A stretch of 64,000 bases of DNA from an uncultured Lachnospiraceae bacterium (GCA_900549995.1 URQQ01000016.1:8946-72945), one strand, 5' to 3'. Numbered from the stretch's first letter, positions 31,763 through 40,994 are shown. A program made the numbers and translations. Notes: a model not told the origin generated them from the sequence alone.

Positions 31763-34480
31763 TTATTCCACTGTATCTTTTTTACGTTTTTTCCCTTTCA
31801 GTAGTGCAGCTGCGGCGGCCATAAGAATTGTCCATAGTCCGGGTGCGGCTGTATCTCCTGTCTGCACAGAATTGTTTTTATCATTCCCTTTGCCGGATGG
31901 ATTCTTTTTATCCGTGTCCGTGTTCCCGGACGGCTTTTTATCATCAACCGTAAAGGTTTTTGTAATCGTTCCGGTATAATTGCCTTTGAAGGTAATTGTC
32001 ACTGTAACCTTATTGCCGTCCTGCTCCTTTGCCACGTCGTAGTCTTTGCCTTGTACAAGAACCTTGCCGCCGTCCATCAGGGTCAACTCATTAAGGTTGG
32101 TATCGGCGGATATTTCCGGTATTTTGATTTGATTGTCTGTCTCCATATCTTTTGGCATTATCGTGAATTTTACAATTGTATCCAATCCTGTATATTCATT
32201 AGCTGCAGTCACACTGGCTTTCATATACCAGATTCCGGCAGCCGTTGGAACTTCTTTACTGAAGGTTCCGGTCTCTGAATCGCTGTAAGTAAAGGTGGCT
32301 GTACCATACGCTGCGCGGCCAGCCGGTATGCTGGCAGTCTCCCCATATGTCCAGTCTGCGATCGACGGTGTCACGGTCCAATTATTTTGTTCCAGTGCTA
32401 AGGTTACTGATAATACCTTTTCCACGTAATGTCCTGACGCATCATAGTCAGTTACACCCATATAGTCATAATTGGAATCATCGACCGCAAAACGAGCTTT
32501 ATAACCGTTATTGCCGATTGCCAAAGTTTGACTGTCATCCTCCCATACCCAGCCAGATGGAAGCTTCACTGTTGACAACAATTCACCCTGTATACCGCTG
32601 AGGTTATTCGGAAGCGTAATTGCCGGAGCGTTTGCTTTGGTAATCTTAAAATCGACAGTCTTTTCCAACTCTGTATAATTGTCTGTCCCGGCAACCGCCC
32701 CTTTCACATACCAGGTACCCGCCGCTGTCGGAACGTTTTCCTTGAAGGTTCCGGTCTGGGAATTACTGTAGGTATAAGAAACTGTTCCGAATCTTGGAGT
32801 TGCCGATGGCTTATTCGCTGGCGTTCCATAAGTCCAGTCGCCAATCGCAAGTCCGCTGATCCAGTTGTTGTCCGCTCGCCATATTGTAAATTCCTTTGGC
32901 GAAGAGTCCGCGGCCTTATAATCGTCATCCGCGGCCACATGGGCTGTCACTCTGTAATTTCCTGCGTCTGTCGGAGCGCCTGAGATTTTCTCCCATGACA
33001 TAGTCCCATTTTGCTTTTCCCAGGTATAGGTTACGGCACCGGTGCTGCCGGTCTTTGTAACAGCCGGTTCGCTGCTGACTGCAGTTCCGTTATAACTCTT
33101 ATCCAAATCATTGTCAGTAATTTTTATGCTGCTTTTCTCTTTTTGAATTACCTTTAATTTGACATCTAATGTCACCGGATTGTCACTGTAAGTCCCGCAA
33201 TCATAAGAATACTCAATAGGCGCCTGATCGCTATATTCGCTTACAATTCCGGTAGTTGAATCGTACTTCGCACCATTTGTAACTGTTATTTTCTCAGGAT
33301 TGATCCCTAGGAATTTCTCTGTAATATTAAAGGTCTTTGATTTCTCTTTCAGTTCGGTCGAAGATGGCTCCGGCTTATTCAATTCCGTTAAATTTAATAA
33401 AGCATTCGTTCCTATATTCAGATACGCAAGCGGCGTATCATTGCACGTCAATTCTTGTAATTTTGTACAATTGCTGACGTCAAGACTTTTGACTTTTGTA
33501 TTGGTGCACCGCAAATAGGTTAAGTCCACATTTTTACTGACATCAAGACTTTCTATATTTGTCCCGTGGCAATCCAAGCCTGCCAACTTTGTATTTGCGC
33601 TTACATCCAGAGTCTCCAGTTTCGTGCCGGAGCAATTCAAAGCGGTCAATTTTTCATTTTCACTGATATTCAGGCTCTCGATTCCTGTGTTGTAGCAATA
33701 TATTCCCTCCAAATTCGCGTTGGCGCTTGTATTCAGGCTCGTAATATTCATATTGTTGAATACGTACAATCCCATTAATTTTTCATTTGGTTCGATGTCC
33801 AGCTCCTTGATGCTTGTGCCGCCGCAGTTCAAAACTGTCATGGACGTAAAATATTCCAGCCCCTTTAATGATTCTAAATCGCTCATATACGAAAGGTTTA
33901 TATAATTTACGCCGGCGATTTCAGTCTCTGACAGGAAACCATTCTCATCCTTATCAATGCTCTGCGATATATAATTTCTAAATGCTGCATCTGGGAAATT
34001 TTTTTCATTGATTTCCACATCATCAGCAGCATAGGGGGCATGAGCTGCACTTTTCGATAACAGGCCTTCTTCCGGTAGTTCTACCGTGACAGAAAGCTGG
34101 ACTTCCACATAATGTCCCTCTGTGTGATACCCCTCTACTTCCACATAATCATAGGTTTCATCATCAACCGCGACATATGCCGGATATTCGGTAGTGTCTG
34201 CCGACAAGACTGTGCTTTCATCCGCCCATGTCCAATTCTCCGGCAGCTCGATTTCCCTTAGCGGCGTACCTGCCGCTGCTTGCAGGTTCTGGGGCAGTGT
34301 GATGGCCGGGGCAGTTTCTTTCCCTGTTTCCGGCTGTCCGTTTCCGCTTTCCTGTGGGATGCCCTGCGTGATGGGTGGTTCATTTTCCTGAGCCCTGACA
34401 GTGACAGGGCTCACTACAGTGAAAACAATCAACACGGCTGCCATTACAAATGCCGCTACCTGTTTCTTTTTGTTATTCAT
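31763..34480 (-). CDS. Large modular cell-surface protein with leucine-rich repeats and VQTGD anchor
   Basis: 905 residues. Signal peptide 1-30; beta module A (58-133); an EF-hand-like loop DKDENGFLSETE (176-187); seven or so 21-residue leucine-rich repeats (about 200-360, pattern LxxLxCxxTxIxSLDVSxN); a YDG-type beta domain (450-535); MBG-like modules at 538-615 and 699-775; and a second copy of module A at 618-694. The end has a SVQTGDTAAPG motif, a hydrophobic stretch and KGKKRKK tail, a sorting-signal-like anchor that lacks the canonical LPxTG. It should be displayed outside the cell for binding or adhesion. It is alone on the minus strand, with tandem repeats upstream that may bind a LytTR regulator. 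Confidence 0.85.
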   Translation of the reverse strand: MNNKKKQVAAFVMAAVLIVFTVVSPVTVRAQENEPPITQGIPQESGNGQPETGKETAPAITLPQNLQAAAGTPLREIELPENWTWADESTVLSADTTEYPAYVAVDDETYDYVEVEGYHTEGHYVEVQLSVTVELPEEGLLSKSAAHAPYAADDVEINEKNFPDAAFRNYISQSIDKDENGFLSETEIAGVNYINLSYMSDLESLKGLEYFTSMTVLNCGGTSIKELDIEPNEKLMGLYVFNNMNITSLNTSANANLEGIYCYNTGIESLNISENEKLTALNCSGTKLETLDVSANTKLAGLDCHGTNIESLDVSKNVDLTYLRCTNTKVKSLDVSNCTKLQELTCNDTPLAYLNIGTNALLNLTELNKPEPSSTELKEKSKTFNITEKFLGINPEKITVTNGAKYDSTTGIVSEYSDQAPIEYSYDCGTYSDNPVTLDVKLKVIQKEKSSIKITDNDLDKSYNGTAVSSEPAVTKTGSTGAVTYTWEKQNGTMSWEKISGAPTDAGNYRVTAHVAADDDYKAADSSPKEFTIWRADNNWISGLAIGDWTYGTPANKPSATPRFGTVSYTYSNSQTGTFKENVPTAAGTWYVKGAVAGTDNYTELEKTVDFKITKANAPAITLPNNLSGIQGELLSTVKLPSGWVWEDDSQTLAIGNNGYKARFAVDDSNYDYMGVTDYDASGHYVEKVLSVTLALEQNNWTVTPSIADWTYGETASIPAGRAAYGTATFTYSDSETGTFSKEVPTAAGIWYMKASVTAANEYTGLDTIVKFTIMPKDMETDNQIKIPEISADTNLNELTLMDGGKVLVQGKDYDVAKEQDGNKVTVTITFKGNYTGTITKTFTVDDKKPSGNTDTDKKNPSGKGNDKNNSVQTGDTAAPGLWTILMAAAAALLKGKKRKKDTVE

Positions 34481-34568
34481 GTGTTATATTGTTCCTCTCT
34501 TTCCTGTCTGTGTTCCTTTGACATAAGTCTATCCTAACAAAAAAATCACCCATAAAAAAAGAGGGTAT

Positions 34569-34599
34569 TCCTACTTGGCAGGATATTCTTCCTAACTGG
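34569..34599 (-). promoter_or_regulatory. Tandem 10-bp repeat 21 bp apart, possible LytTR-type site
   Basis: TCCTACTTGG (34569-34578) and TCCTAACTGG (34590-34599) match at 8 of 10 positions with a 21-bp period. On the minus strand they read CCAAGTAGGA and CCAGTTAGGA, the latter like the CCAGTT boxes of VirR/LytTR regulators. They lie about 14 nt ahead of a poor -35 (TATGGG) and a TAGACT -10 (34526-34531). Confidence 0.4.
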
Positions 34600-34897
34600 T
34601 AAGAAAATTCCTTGCAAATGTATTTGATAGTGATGTCGGGAGCGCAGAGGTTTGGTTTGGCCTTTACATAGAATTCTTCGGAAGGATGGATATAAATTTC
34701 GTTTTTTATTGTATTTTTTTCAGTACAATCCTTTGTTTTAATTGTAACAATCGCGTACTACACAAGAATACATCTGTGCGTGAGGATGGAACTGTCCCTG
34801 GAAATGCAGTGCGTACTTTCTCTGAAGATATATGATTGAAATATAAAAAAAGTATAAATTCTGGGAATTAATTGTGATTATCAGAGGGATAAAGATA

Positions 34898-34926
34898 TTG
34901 ACAAAAATAAAACAAAGTAAGATAAA
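34898..34926 (+). promoter_or_regulatory. Predicted sstT promoter with long leader
   Basis: TTGACA (34898-34903), 17 nt, GATAAA (34921-34926). If used, the transcript has a leader of about 310 nt before the sstT ATG. Confidence 0.5.
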
Positions 34927-35241
34927 ATTATAACAAAGATAGGGTGAAAACAAGAAAAATTATAAGAAATAAACAAAAAAAAACAATGTAAAAATAAATT
35001 TGATTACAAAATGCACAAAAAAGTACTGGATTTATAACAAAAGATATGCAATAATTATAACAAGAGAAAGCAGAGGAAATTCATGGATGTGTAAGACTGG
35101 CGAATTTTACTTTAACATTCATTCATGACGGAAGGAGGAGTTACGAAAGAACGGAAAACAGAGTAATGGTATCATGTAAACTATGACGCAGAGAGAGGAG
35201 GAACAGAAGAACCGGACCAGGGTATCTTCTGTCGGTGAAGA

Positions 35242-36483
35242 ATGAAAAATTTTGTGAGTAAATGGAACAGTATCAGTCTGGTGAAAAGAATTATTATGGG
35301 GCTTGCCGTTGGTATTGTACTGGGGCTTGTGGTGCCGCAGGCAACACCAATTTCACTTTTGGGACAGTTATTTGTAGGGGCATTGAAGGCAGTTGCACCA
35401 TTGTTGGTATTTTTCCTTGTAATCGGGGCATTATCACAGCATCAGGAAGGCAAGAAGACGAATATGAAAACGGTTATTTTCCTGTATCTTCTGGGAACAT
35501 TCCTGGCAGGAACATTAGCGGTTGTATCAAGTTTCTTATTCCCGATGACTTTAACATTAACAGAGGGTGTCAGTGATATCACTCCTCCGGGCGGTGTCGG
35601 AGAAGTTCTGAACACTTTACTTATGAACGTCGTTTCGAATCCGGTAACAGCTCTTTCAGAAGCAAACTATATCGGGATTCTTGCATGGGCAGTTCTTCTT
35701 GGAATTGCTTTGAGAAAAGCAAATGAAGGAACAAAGAGAGCAATTGGAAATATTTCTGATGCTATCTCACAGGCTGTCAGATGGATTATCAACTGTGCAC
35801 CATTTGGTGTTATGGGCCTTGTATTCAAGACAATTTCCGAGCAGGGAATTGATGCGTTATTAAGCTATGGACGTCTGATCATGCTGCTTGTCGGAACAAT
35901 GCTTTTTGCAGCGCTCGTAGTTAATCCGATTATCACATACATTGCAATCAGAAAGAATCCATATCCACTGGTATTAAAATGTCTGAAAGACAGCGGTATT
36001 ACAGCATTCTTTACACGTAGTTCCGCAGCGAACATCCCGGTGAATATGAACCTGTGTAAAGAACTGGGACTTGATAAAGACACATATTCAGTATCGATCC
36101 CTCTGGGAGCGACCATCAACATGGGCGGTGCGGCGATTACGATTTCCATTCTGACATTGGCTGCAACACATACATTAGGTATTCAGGTAGATATCGCAAC
36201 GGCAATTATCCTGAGTGTGCTCTCAGCAGTCAGCGCGTGCGGGGCTTCCGGAGTTGCAGGAGGATCTCTTCTGTTAGTACCGCTTGCCTGCAGTCTGTTT
36301 GGTATTCCGAATGACATTGCAATGCAGGTTGTTGGTGTAGGATTTATCGTAGGTGTAATTCAGGATTCCTGTGAGACAGCCCTGAACTCTTCTACAGATG
36401 TACTTTACACAGCAATTGCAGAACTTTATCAGAGAAGAAAAGGCGGATACGAAGCGAAAAAAGAGAGCGTAGAAAAAGCTTAA
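35242..36483 (+). CDS. sstT: Sodium:serine/threonine symporter SstT
   Basis: 413 residues of the dicarboxylate/amino acid:cation symporter family. SLVKRIIMGLAVGIVLGLVVP at the N-terminus, the re-entrant serine-rich TRSSAANIPVNMNLCKELG and the sodium-binding IPLGATINMGGAAI segment are diagnostic for SstT rather than glutamate members. It imports serine and threonine with Na+. The ribosome site (GGTGAAGA) is weak, in contrast with stronger purine-rich sites further up the leader. A strong terminator follows, so sstT is a single-gene unit. Confidence 0.9.
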   Translation: MKNFVSKWNSISLVKRIIMGLAVGIVLGLVVPQATPISLLGQLFVGALKAVAPLLVFFLVIGALSQHQEGKKTNMKTVIFLYLLGTFLAGTLAVVSSFLFPMTLTLTEGVSDITPPGGVGEVLNTLLMNVVSNPVTALSEANYIGILAWAVLLGIALRKANEGTKRAIGNISDAISQAVRWIINCAPFGVMGLVFKTISEQGIDALLSYGRLIMLLVGTMLFAALVVNPIITYIAIRKNPYPLVLKCLKDSGITAFFTRSSAANIPVNMNLCKELGLDKDTYSVSIPLGATINMGGAAITISILTLAATHTLGIQVDIATAIILSVLSAVSACGASGVAGGSLLLVPLACSLFGIPNDIAMQVVGVGFIVGVIQDSCETALNSSTDVLYTAIAELYQRRKGGYEAKKESVEKA

Positions 36484-36509
36484 TATTCTGGAGAGAATAA
36501 GTATAGAAG

Positions 36510-36550
36510 AGACAGTTTCAATAGTAGTTTGATTGAAACTGTCTTTTTTT
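36510..36550 (+). terminator. Strong intrinsic terminator after sstT
   Basis: AGACAGTTTCAAT (36510-36522), 9-nt loop, ATTGAAACTGTCT (36532-36544), then a run of T's. Confidence 0.9.
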
Positions 36551-36591
36551 GTTTCTTTACATATATTTACATAAGGCTTAACGGAAATCAG

Positions 36592-36620
36592 TTGTGGCAC
36601 TTCCGAAATCCAGGTATAAT
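36592..36620 (+). promoter_or_regulatory. Promoter of the Atg22-like MFS gene
   Basis: TTGTGG (36592-36597), 17-nt spacer, TATAAT (36615-36620), 50 nt before the start codon. Confidence 0.65.
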
Positions 36621-36670
36621 AAATATAGAACAGCTGTCAGAAATGCCAGAGAAAAACAGGAGGAACGGAT

Positions 36671-37906
36671 ATGAAATTTAAACTGACTGCGCTTGAGAAA
36701 AAATGGGTCATGTACGATGTGGGAAATTCTGCATTTACGTTACTGATTGCTACAATTATGCCGATTTATTTTAATTATCTTGCAGGACATGCAGGGATTT
36801 CAGATGTGAATTATCTGGCATACTGGGGATATGCGACTTCTGCCGCCACTGTGATTGTTGCGGTCCTGGGCCCGGTATTGGGGACGGCGTCTGACCACAA
36901 AGGTGCGAGAAAAAAGATTTTTACATTTTTTCTGATTGCCGGTGTGATCGGATGTGTGGTACTTGGACTGATGAGTTCATGGGTATGGTTCCTTGTTCTG
37001 TTCGTGTTCGCAAAAGCTGCGTATTCTTTGAGCCTTGTACTTTATGATTCCATGCTTACGGATGTGACAACCGAGGAAAGGATGGATGAGGTTTCTTCCC
37101 AGGGATTTGCGTGGGGATATATCGGCAGCTGTGTTCCTTTTGTGATCAGTCTTCTGCTTGTACTTTTTTACGATAAAATCGGAATCAGCATGAGGATGGC
37201 AATGTGTGCCGCGTTTATCATCATTGCGGCCTGGTGGTTTGGCTTTACGGTTCCGCTTCTTAGATCCTACCGTCAGACCTATTATGTTGAGTCAGGCGAT
37301 AATACTGTAAGTGCAAGCTTTCGGAGGCTTGCGGGAGTATTTGGAGAATTGAAGAAAAATAAAAAAGTCCTGTTTTTTCTGATTGCGTTTTTCTTCTATA
37401 TTGACGGCGTGTACACGATCATTGATATGGCGACTGCTTACGGCACAGCGCTTGGGCTTGATACTACCGGGCTTCTTCTTGCACTCCTTCTGACACAGGT
37501 AGTCGCATTTCCCTTTGCATTGTTCTTTGGAAGACTGTCCAGAAAAGTGAAACCGTCCATATTGATTACTGTCTGTGTAACAGCTTATCTTGGGATTGCA
37601 CTGTATGGAATCGGTCTTGACAAGCAGTATGAATTCTGGATTCTTGCAGTATGTGTAGGGATGTTTCAGGGAACTGTCCAGGCGATGTCGCGGTCATATT
37701 ATGCGAAAATTATACCTGCAGAGAAATCCGGAGAGTATTTTGGAATATATGATATCTGCGGGAAAGGAGCGTCTTTCGCGGGAACGATGATTGTATCGGC
37801 GGTCAGCCAGATTACAGGGAGTGTGAATCTGGGAGTCGGGGCATTGTCCGTGATGTTTATTCTGGGGCTTTTCTTTTTCAGGATTGCAGTGAAAATAGAA
37901 AAATAG
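36671..37906 (+). CDS. MFS transporter of the UMF1/Atg22 type
   Basis: 411 residues with about twelve membrane helices. The N-terminal KKWVMYDVGNSAFTLLIATIMPIYF is the hallmark of the UMF1 (Atg22-like) branch, normally seen as WxxYDxxNSxF. Other members are thought to export amino acids or related metabolites; the bacterial substrate is unassigned. CAGGAGGA precedes the ATG. It stands as a single gene. Confidence 0.85.
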   Translation: MKFKLTALEKKWVMYDVGNSAFTLLIATIMPIYFNYLAGHAGISDVNYLAYWGYATSAATVIVAVLGPVLGTASDHKGARKKIFTFFLIAGVIGCVVLGLMSSWVWFLVLFVFAKAAYSLSLVLYDSMLTDVTTEERMDEVSSQGFAWGYIGSCVPFVISLLLVLFYDKIGISMRMAMCAAFIIIAAWWFGFTVPLLRSYRQTYYVESGDNTVSASFRRLAGVFGELKKNKKVLFFLIAFFFYIDGVYTIIDMATAYGTALGLDTTGLLLALLLTQVVAFPFALFFGRLSRKVKPSILITVCVTAYLGIALYGIGLDKQYEFWILAVCVGMFQGTVQAMSRSYYAKIIPAEKSGEYFGIYDICGKGASFAGTMIVSAVSQITGSVNLGVGALSVMFILGLFFFRIAVKIEK

Positions 37907-37959
37907 CACAAAATTATTCTGATAATAATAAAAAAATATATAATTTGACCAACATTTTG

Positions 37960-37988
37960 TGGAAAAAGATATAAAAACAATGTATAAT
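37960..37988 (+). promoter_or_regulatory. Possible promoter of the cytidylate-kinase-like gene
   Basis: A perfect TATAAT at 37983-37988 with a weak TGGAAA at 37960-37965 (17-nt spacer). An alternative TTGACC (37945-37950) has a 19-nt spacing to TATAAA. Confidence 0.4.
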
Positions 37989-38038
37989 GGAGACAAGAAC
38001 ATACGGAAAAGAAATTCAAAGGAAAGGAGTTGTTTGTG

Positions 38039-38665
38039 ATGACGAATCATACAATTATAACGATCGGAAGACAATTTGGAAGCGGCGGTCACGAGATTGG
38101 CAATTGTCTGGCTGAGAGGCTCAACCTTCCGCTGTATGACAAGAATCTGGTAAAGATGGCGGCAGAAAAAATGAAAATCAGTGAAGAAGAGGCACAATCT
38201 GTAGATGAGACGGCGCTGAATAAGTTCCTTGCATCTTATGTAGTGGCACCGACAGACTACATGGTATATGTCAACACCGAAGATTTTGCCCGTCCGCTCA
38301 GTGACCGGATGTACCGGGTGCAGACAGAGATTATCAGGAAGCTGGCTGAACAGGGACCATGTGTCATTGTAGGAAGGTGTGCAGACTACATTCTCAGGGA
38401 TAATGAGAATTGTATCAACGCTTTTATCTGCGCATCCAAAGAAGACCGCGTAAAGAGAATTGTAAGACTTTATGACATGACGGAAAAAGAGGCAGCAAGT
38501 AAGATCAAGAGAGTTGACAGGGAAAGAAGATATTATTATGAGACACATACAGGAATGGATTGGGGCAGCATAGATTCTCATCAGATTCTTCTCAATGCCA
38601 GCATGCTTGGAAGGGATAAGATCGTAGATATTCTGGCAGCAATGTATGAGATGAACGCAAGATGA
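38039..38665 (+). CDS. Cytidylate kinase-like family protein
   Basis: 208 residues. IITIGRQFGSGGHEIGNCLAE is the P-loop of the cytidylate-kinase-like family (GxGGxxI instead of the classic GxGKS), and the later part (KRIVRLYDMTEKEAASKIKRVDRERRYYYE) gives the lid and arginine-rich region. These proteins are separate from Cmk, which is usually essential and located elsewhere, and their substrate is unknown. AGGAG lies 9 nt from the ATG at 38039; in-frame TTG and GTG codons just upstream are less favoured. Confidence 0.8.
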   Translation: MTNHTIITIGRQFGSGGHEIGNCLAERLNLPLYDKNLVKMAAEKMKISEEEAQSVDETALNKFLASYVVAPTDYMVYVNTEDFARPLSDRMYRVQTEIIRKLAEQGPCVIVGRCADYILRDNENCINAFICASKEDRVKRIVRLYDMTEKEAASKIKRVDRERRYYYETHTGMDWGSIDSHQILLNASMLGRDKIVDILAAMYEMNAR

Positions 38666-38716
38666 AGATGACAGAGTTAAAGAAATACAGATCGGAGATG
38701 ACAGTCAGTGAACCGT

Positions 38717-38757
38717 AGTACTGCAGGCAGTGATGATAGTGCCTGCAGTACTTTTAC
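38717..38757. terminator. Bidirectional terminator
   Basis: AGTACTGCAGGCA (38717-38729), 10-nt loop, TGCCTGCAGTACT (38740-38752) then TTT, between converging genes. Confidence 0.85.
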
Positions 38758-38758
38758 G

Positions 38759-39355
38759 TTATTCGTCTTTTTTATCATCTTTGCTGTGGTTATGCGGTTT
38801 TTTCCAGAGCCACAGGCCCGCCAGGGCACCGATGATATACAGGATGTTCACGAGAATTGCCGGATTGTCTTTCAGAAAGTAGACAACAAGAACGACACTG
38901 GCAAGTGCTGCCGCAAGCTCAAATGCAGTCAGGATGCGTTTTTCACGTTCCTCTTTAAAATGCTGCGTTCTTGCCTCTCTGGAGCCTTCCAGATATTCTG
39001 TGATGTGATCCTCCGTTATTCTGGACGCGATTTCGTCCGCCGGTGAAAAGGCTTTGGAATGTTCAGCAAGATCTTTCTTCACAGCGTGGAAAGCTTCGGA
39101 TTTCTCTTCTTCGGTAAAATGCCGGTGGACGGGAATGTGTACTTCTTTTTCAGGTTCTCCGATGTTGTCCGCAGGCGCCTCTGTTTCCTTAAGTTCGGTG
39201 AATTCCCCGTTTTTTATATCTGACGGATCAGAGGGATCTTCACAGACTGAAATGGAAGGAGTCTCTGTGAGTATGAATGGCTGTTTTCCGGCAGGGATTG
39301 CTTCCGGTGTATGGTCAGTATCTTCTGGAATAACTTCTTTGATTATTTCCGACAT
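38759..39355 (-). CDS. Hypothetical membrane protein with acidic N-terminal domain
   Basis: 198 residues from the ATG at 39355 (GGAGG 8 nt upstream). Residues 1-130 are acidic, Pro/Glu-rich and probably disordered in the first 75; a helical region (FTEEEKSEAFHAVKKDLAEHSKAF) leads to two hydrophobic segments (about 145-163 and 167-184) and a charged tail KKPHNHSKDDKKDE. I do not recognise the family. The layout suggests a cytosolic head on a two-helix membrane hairpin. It is a single gene sharing a terminator with the kinase-like gene. Confidence 0.65.
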   Translation of the reverse strand: MSEIIKEVIPEDTDHTPEAIPAGKQPFILTETPSISVCEDPSDPSDIKNGEFTELKETEAPADNIGEPEKEVHIPVHRHFTEEEKSEAFHAVKKDLAEHSKAFSPADEIASRITEDHITEYLEGSREARTQHFKEEREKRILTAFELAAALASVVLVVYFLKDNPAILVNILYIIGALAGLWLWKKPHNHSKDDKKDE

Positions 39356-39561
39356 CTTTTGTACCTCCAATATTAGGATCGTAATCTGTTATGGTATTAT
39401 CATATCAGCTTTCCGAAGGGATTTCAATGAATTCCTTCTTTACGGGCTTTGGTGTATCGTGCTAAACTAATACTGACAGCCTCGGCAAAGACGGCGCTTA
39501 AAGGTGCACATTTTGGCGGGGCAGGATAACACAGAGATGAGATAAGAAAGGAAGAATAGAC

Positions 39562-40971
39562 ATGGGCGGATTTTTTGGAGTAGCTTCAAAAACGAATTGT
39601 ACTTTGGAATTGTTTTACGGAGTTGACTATCATTCCCATCTGGGGACAAGAAGAGGAGGAATGGCAACTCACGGGGCAAACGGATTTAACAGAGCAATTC
39701 ACAACATTGAAAACTCACCGTTTCGTACAAAGTTTGAGCGGGATGTAGATGAACTTGTCGGCAATCTGGGGATTGGATGTATCTCTGATTATGAACCGCA
39801 GCCTCTGCTTGTACAGTCGCACCTTGGAAGTTTCGCAATTACGACAGTCGGAAAGATTAACAATATGGACGAGCTGCTTGAAAGTGTATATGAGAATGGG
39901 CATACACATTTTCAGGAAATGAGCGGCGGACAGATCAACGCGACAGAGCTGGTGGCATCGCTGATCTGCAAGAAGGATACGATTGTGGAAGGGATTCAGT
40001 ATGTGCAGGAGATTGTCGATGGTTCCATGACACTTCTTTTGATGACAGAAAACGGGCTTTATGCAGCCAGAGACCGTTATGGAAGAACACCGCTTGTGAT
40101 CGGCAGAAAAGAAGATGCTTTCTGTGTTTCTTTTGAGAGTTTCGCATATATTAATCTAGGATACGCCGACTACAAGGAACTTGGACCGGCAGAGATCGTG
40201 TTTATCACACCGGAGAGTGTGGAAGTGATGAGTCCTGCGAGAGAAGAGATGAAGATCTGCTCCTTCCTCTGGGTTTATTATGGATATCCGACTTCGGCAT
40301 ACGAAGGCGTGAATGTAGAAGAGATGCGTTATAAATGCGGAAGCATGCTGGCAAAAAGAGATGAAGGCCTCGTAGACCCTGATGTGGTTGCAGGTGTTCC
40401 GGACTCCGGGATTGCCCATGCGATTGGATACGCCAATGAGTCAGGAATCCCATATGCCCGCCCGTTTATAAAATACACACCGACATGGCCCCGTTCTTTC
40501 ATGCCTCAGAACCAGAACCAGAGAAATCTGATCGCAAAGATGAAACTGATCCCGGTAAAGGCATTGATTGAAAATAAAAAACTTTTGTTAATTGACGACT
40601 CTATTGTCCGCGGAACGCAGCTGCGTGAGACGACAGAATTCCTTTATCAAAGCGGAGCAAAAGAAGTGCATGTCCGCCCGGCATGTCCGCCGCTTCTCTT
40701 TGGATGTAAATATCTGAACTTCTCACGTTCCAAATCAGAACTGGATCTGATCACACGGAAAATTATCCAGGAGAGAGAAGGAGACAATGCAGTCAACGTC
40801 CTTTCTGAGTACGCAGATCCGTGCAGCCAGAGATACGAAGATATGCTTGAAGCCATCAGAAAACAGCAGAACTTTACGACACTGAGATATCACAGACTGG
40901 ATGACCTGGTGGAATCCATTGGAATCTCTCCGTGTAAACTGTGTACTTATTGTTTCAACGGAAAAGAATAA
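39562..40971 (+). CDS. PurF-like amidophosphoribosyltransferase paralogue lacking the N-terminal cysteine
   Basis: 469 residues. The N-terminal Ntn-type domain aligns with PurF, but the mature start reads MGGFFGVAS where glutaminase-active PurF has a Cys, so the amide-transfer nucleophile is missing. The phosphoribosyl domain is intact: VAGVPDSG (277-283) and LLLIDDSIVRGTQ (341-353), the PRPP loop. Cysteines C233, C382 and the C-terminal group C458/C461/C464 are placed like the [4Fe-4S] ligands of the Bacillus enzyme. It may use ammonia or carry out another PRPP reaction. No purine genes adjoin. GAAAGGAAGAA precedes the ATG. Confidence 0.8.
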   Translation: MGGFFGVASKTNCTLELFYGVDYHSHLGTRRGGMATHGANGFNRAIHNIENSPFRTKFERDVDELVGNLGIGCISDYEPQPLLVQSHLGSFAITTVGKINNMDELLESVYENGHTHFQEMSGGQINATELVASLICKKDTIVEGIQYVQEIVDGSMTLLLMTENGLYAARDRYGRTPLVIGRKEDAFCVSFESFAYINLGYADYKELGPAEIVFITPESVEVMSPAREEMKICSFLWVYYGYPTSAYEGVNVEEMRYKCGSMLAKRDEGLVDPDVVAGVPDSGIAHAIGYANESGIPYARPFIKYTPTWPRSFMPQNQNQRNLIAKMKLIPVKALIENKKLLLIDDSIVRGTQLRETTEFLYQSGAKEVHVRPACPPLLFGCKYLNFSRSKSELDLITRKIIQEREGDNAVNVLSEYADPCSQRYEDMLEAIRKQQNFTTLRYHRLDDLVESIGISPCKLCTYCFNGKE

Positions 40972-40994
40972 TCGTTTTATTAATACGGGATTGT

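Larger units (their letters stand above)
34481..35241. other. Long intergenic region between the surface-protein gene and sstT
   Basis: No convincing gene. From left to right it holds the surface-protein promoter area, a tandem 10-bp repeat (34569-34599), a stretch without recognisable features (34600-34860), then a strongly AT-rich part (34880-35080) with the sstT promoter and three copies of TTATAACAA (34928-34936, 35032-35040, 35055-35063). The last 150 nt are purine-rich, with two strong ribosome-site-like GGAGGA stretches (about 35135 and 35200) that have no start codon at proper distance. Confidence 0.6.

Noticed and set aside
34738..34953. Minus-strand reading frame of 71 codons upstream of sstT
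   Set aside because: Low-complexity, AT-driven sequence lying over the predicted sstT promoter, with no ribosome site or recognisable features.
35100..35241. T-box or other amino-acid-sensing leader ahead of sstT
   Set aside because: The conserved T-box sequence and the specifier/antiterminator layout are not present.
39371..39561. PRPP, purine or ZTP riboswitch ahead of the PurF-like gene
   Set aside because: No conserved core of these riboswitches could be recognised; the gap is only 190 nt and shows no strong stems.
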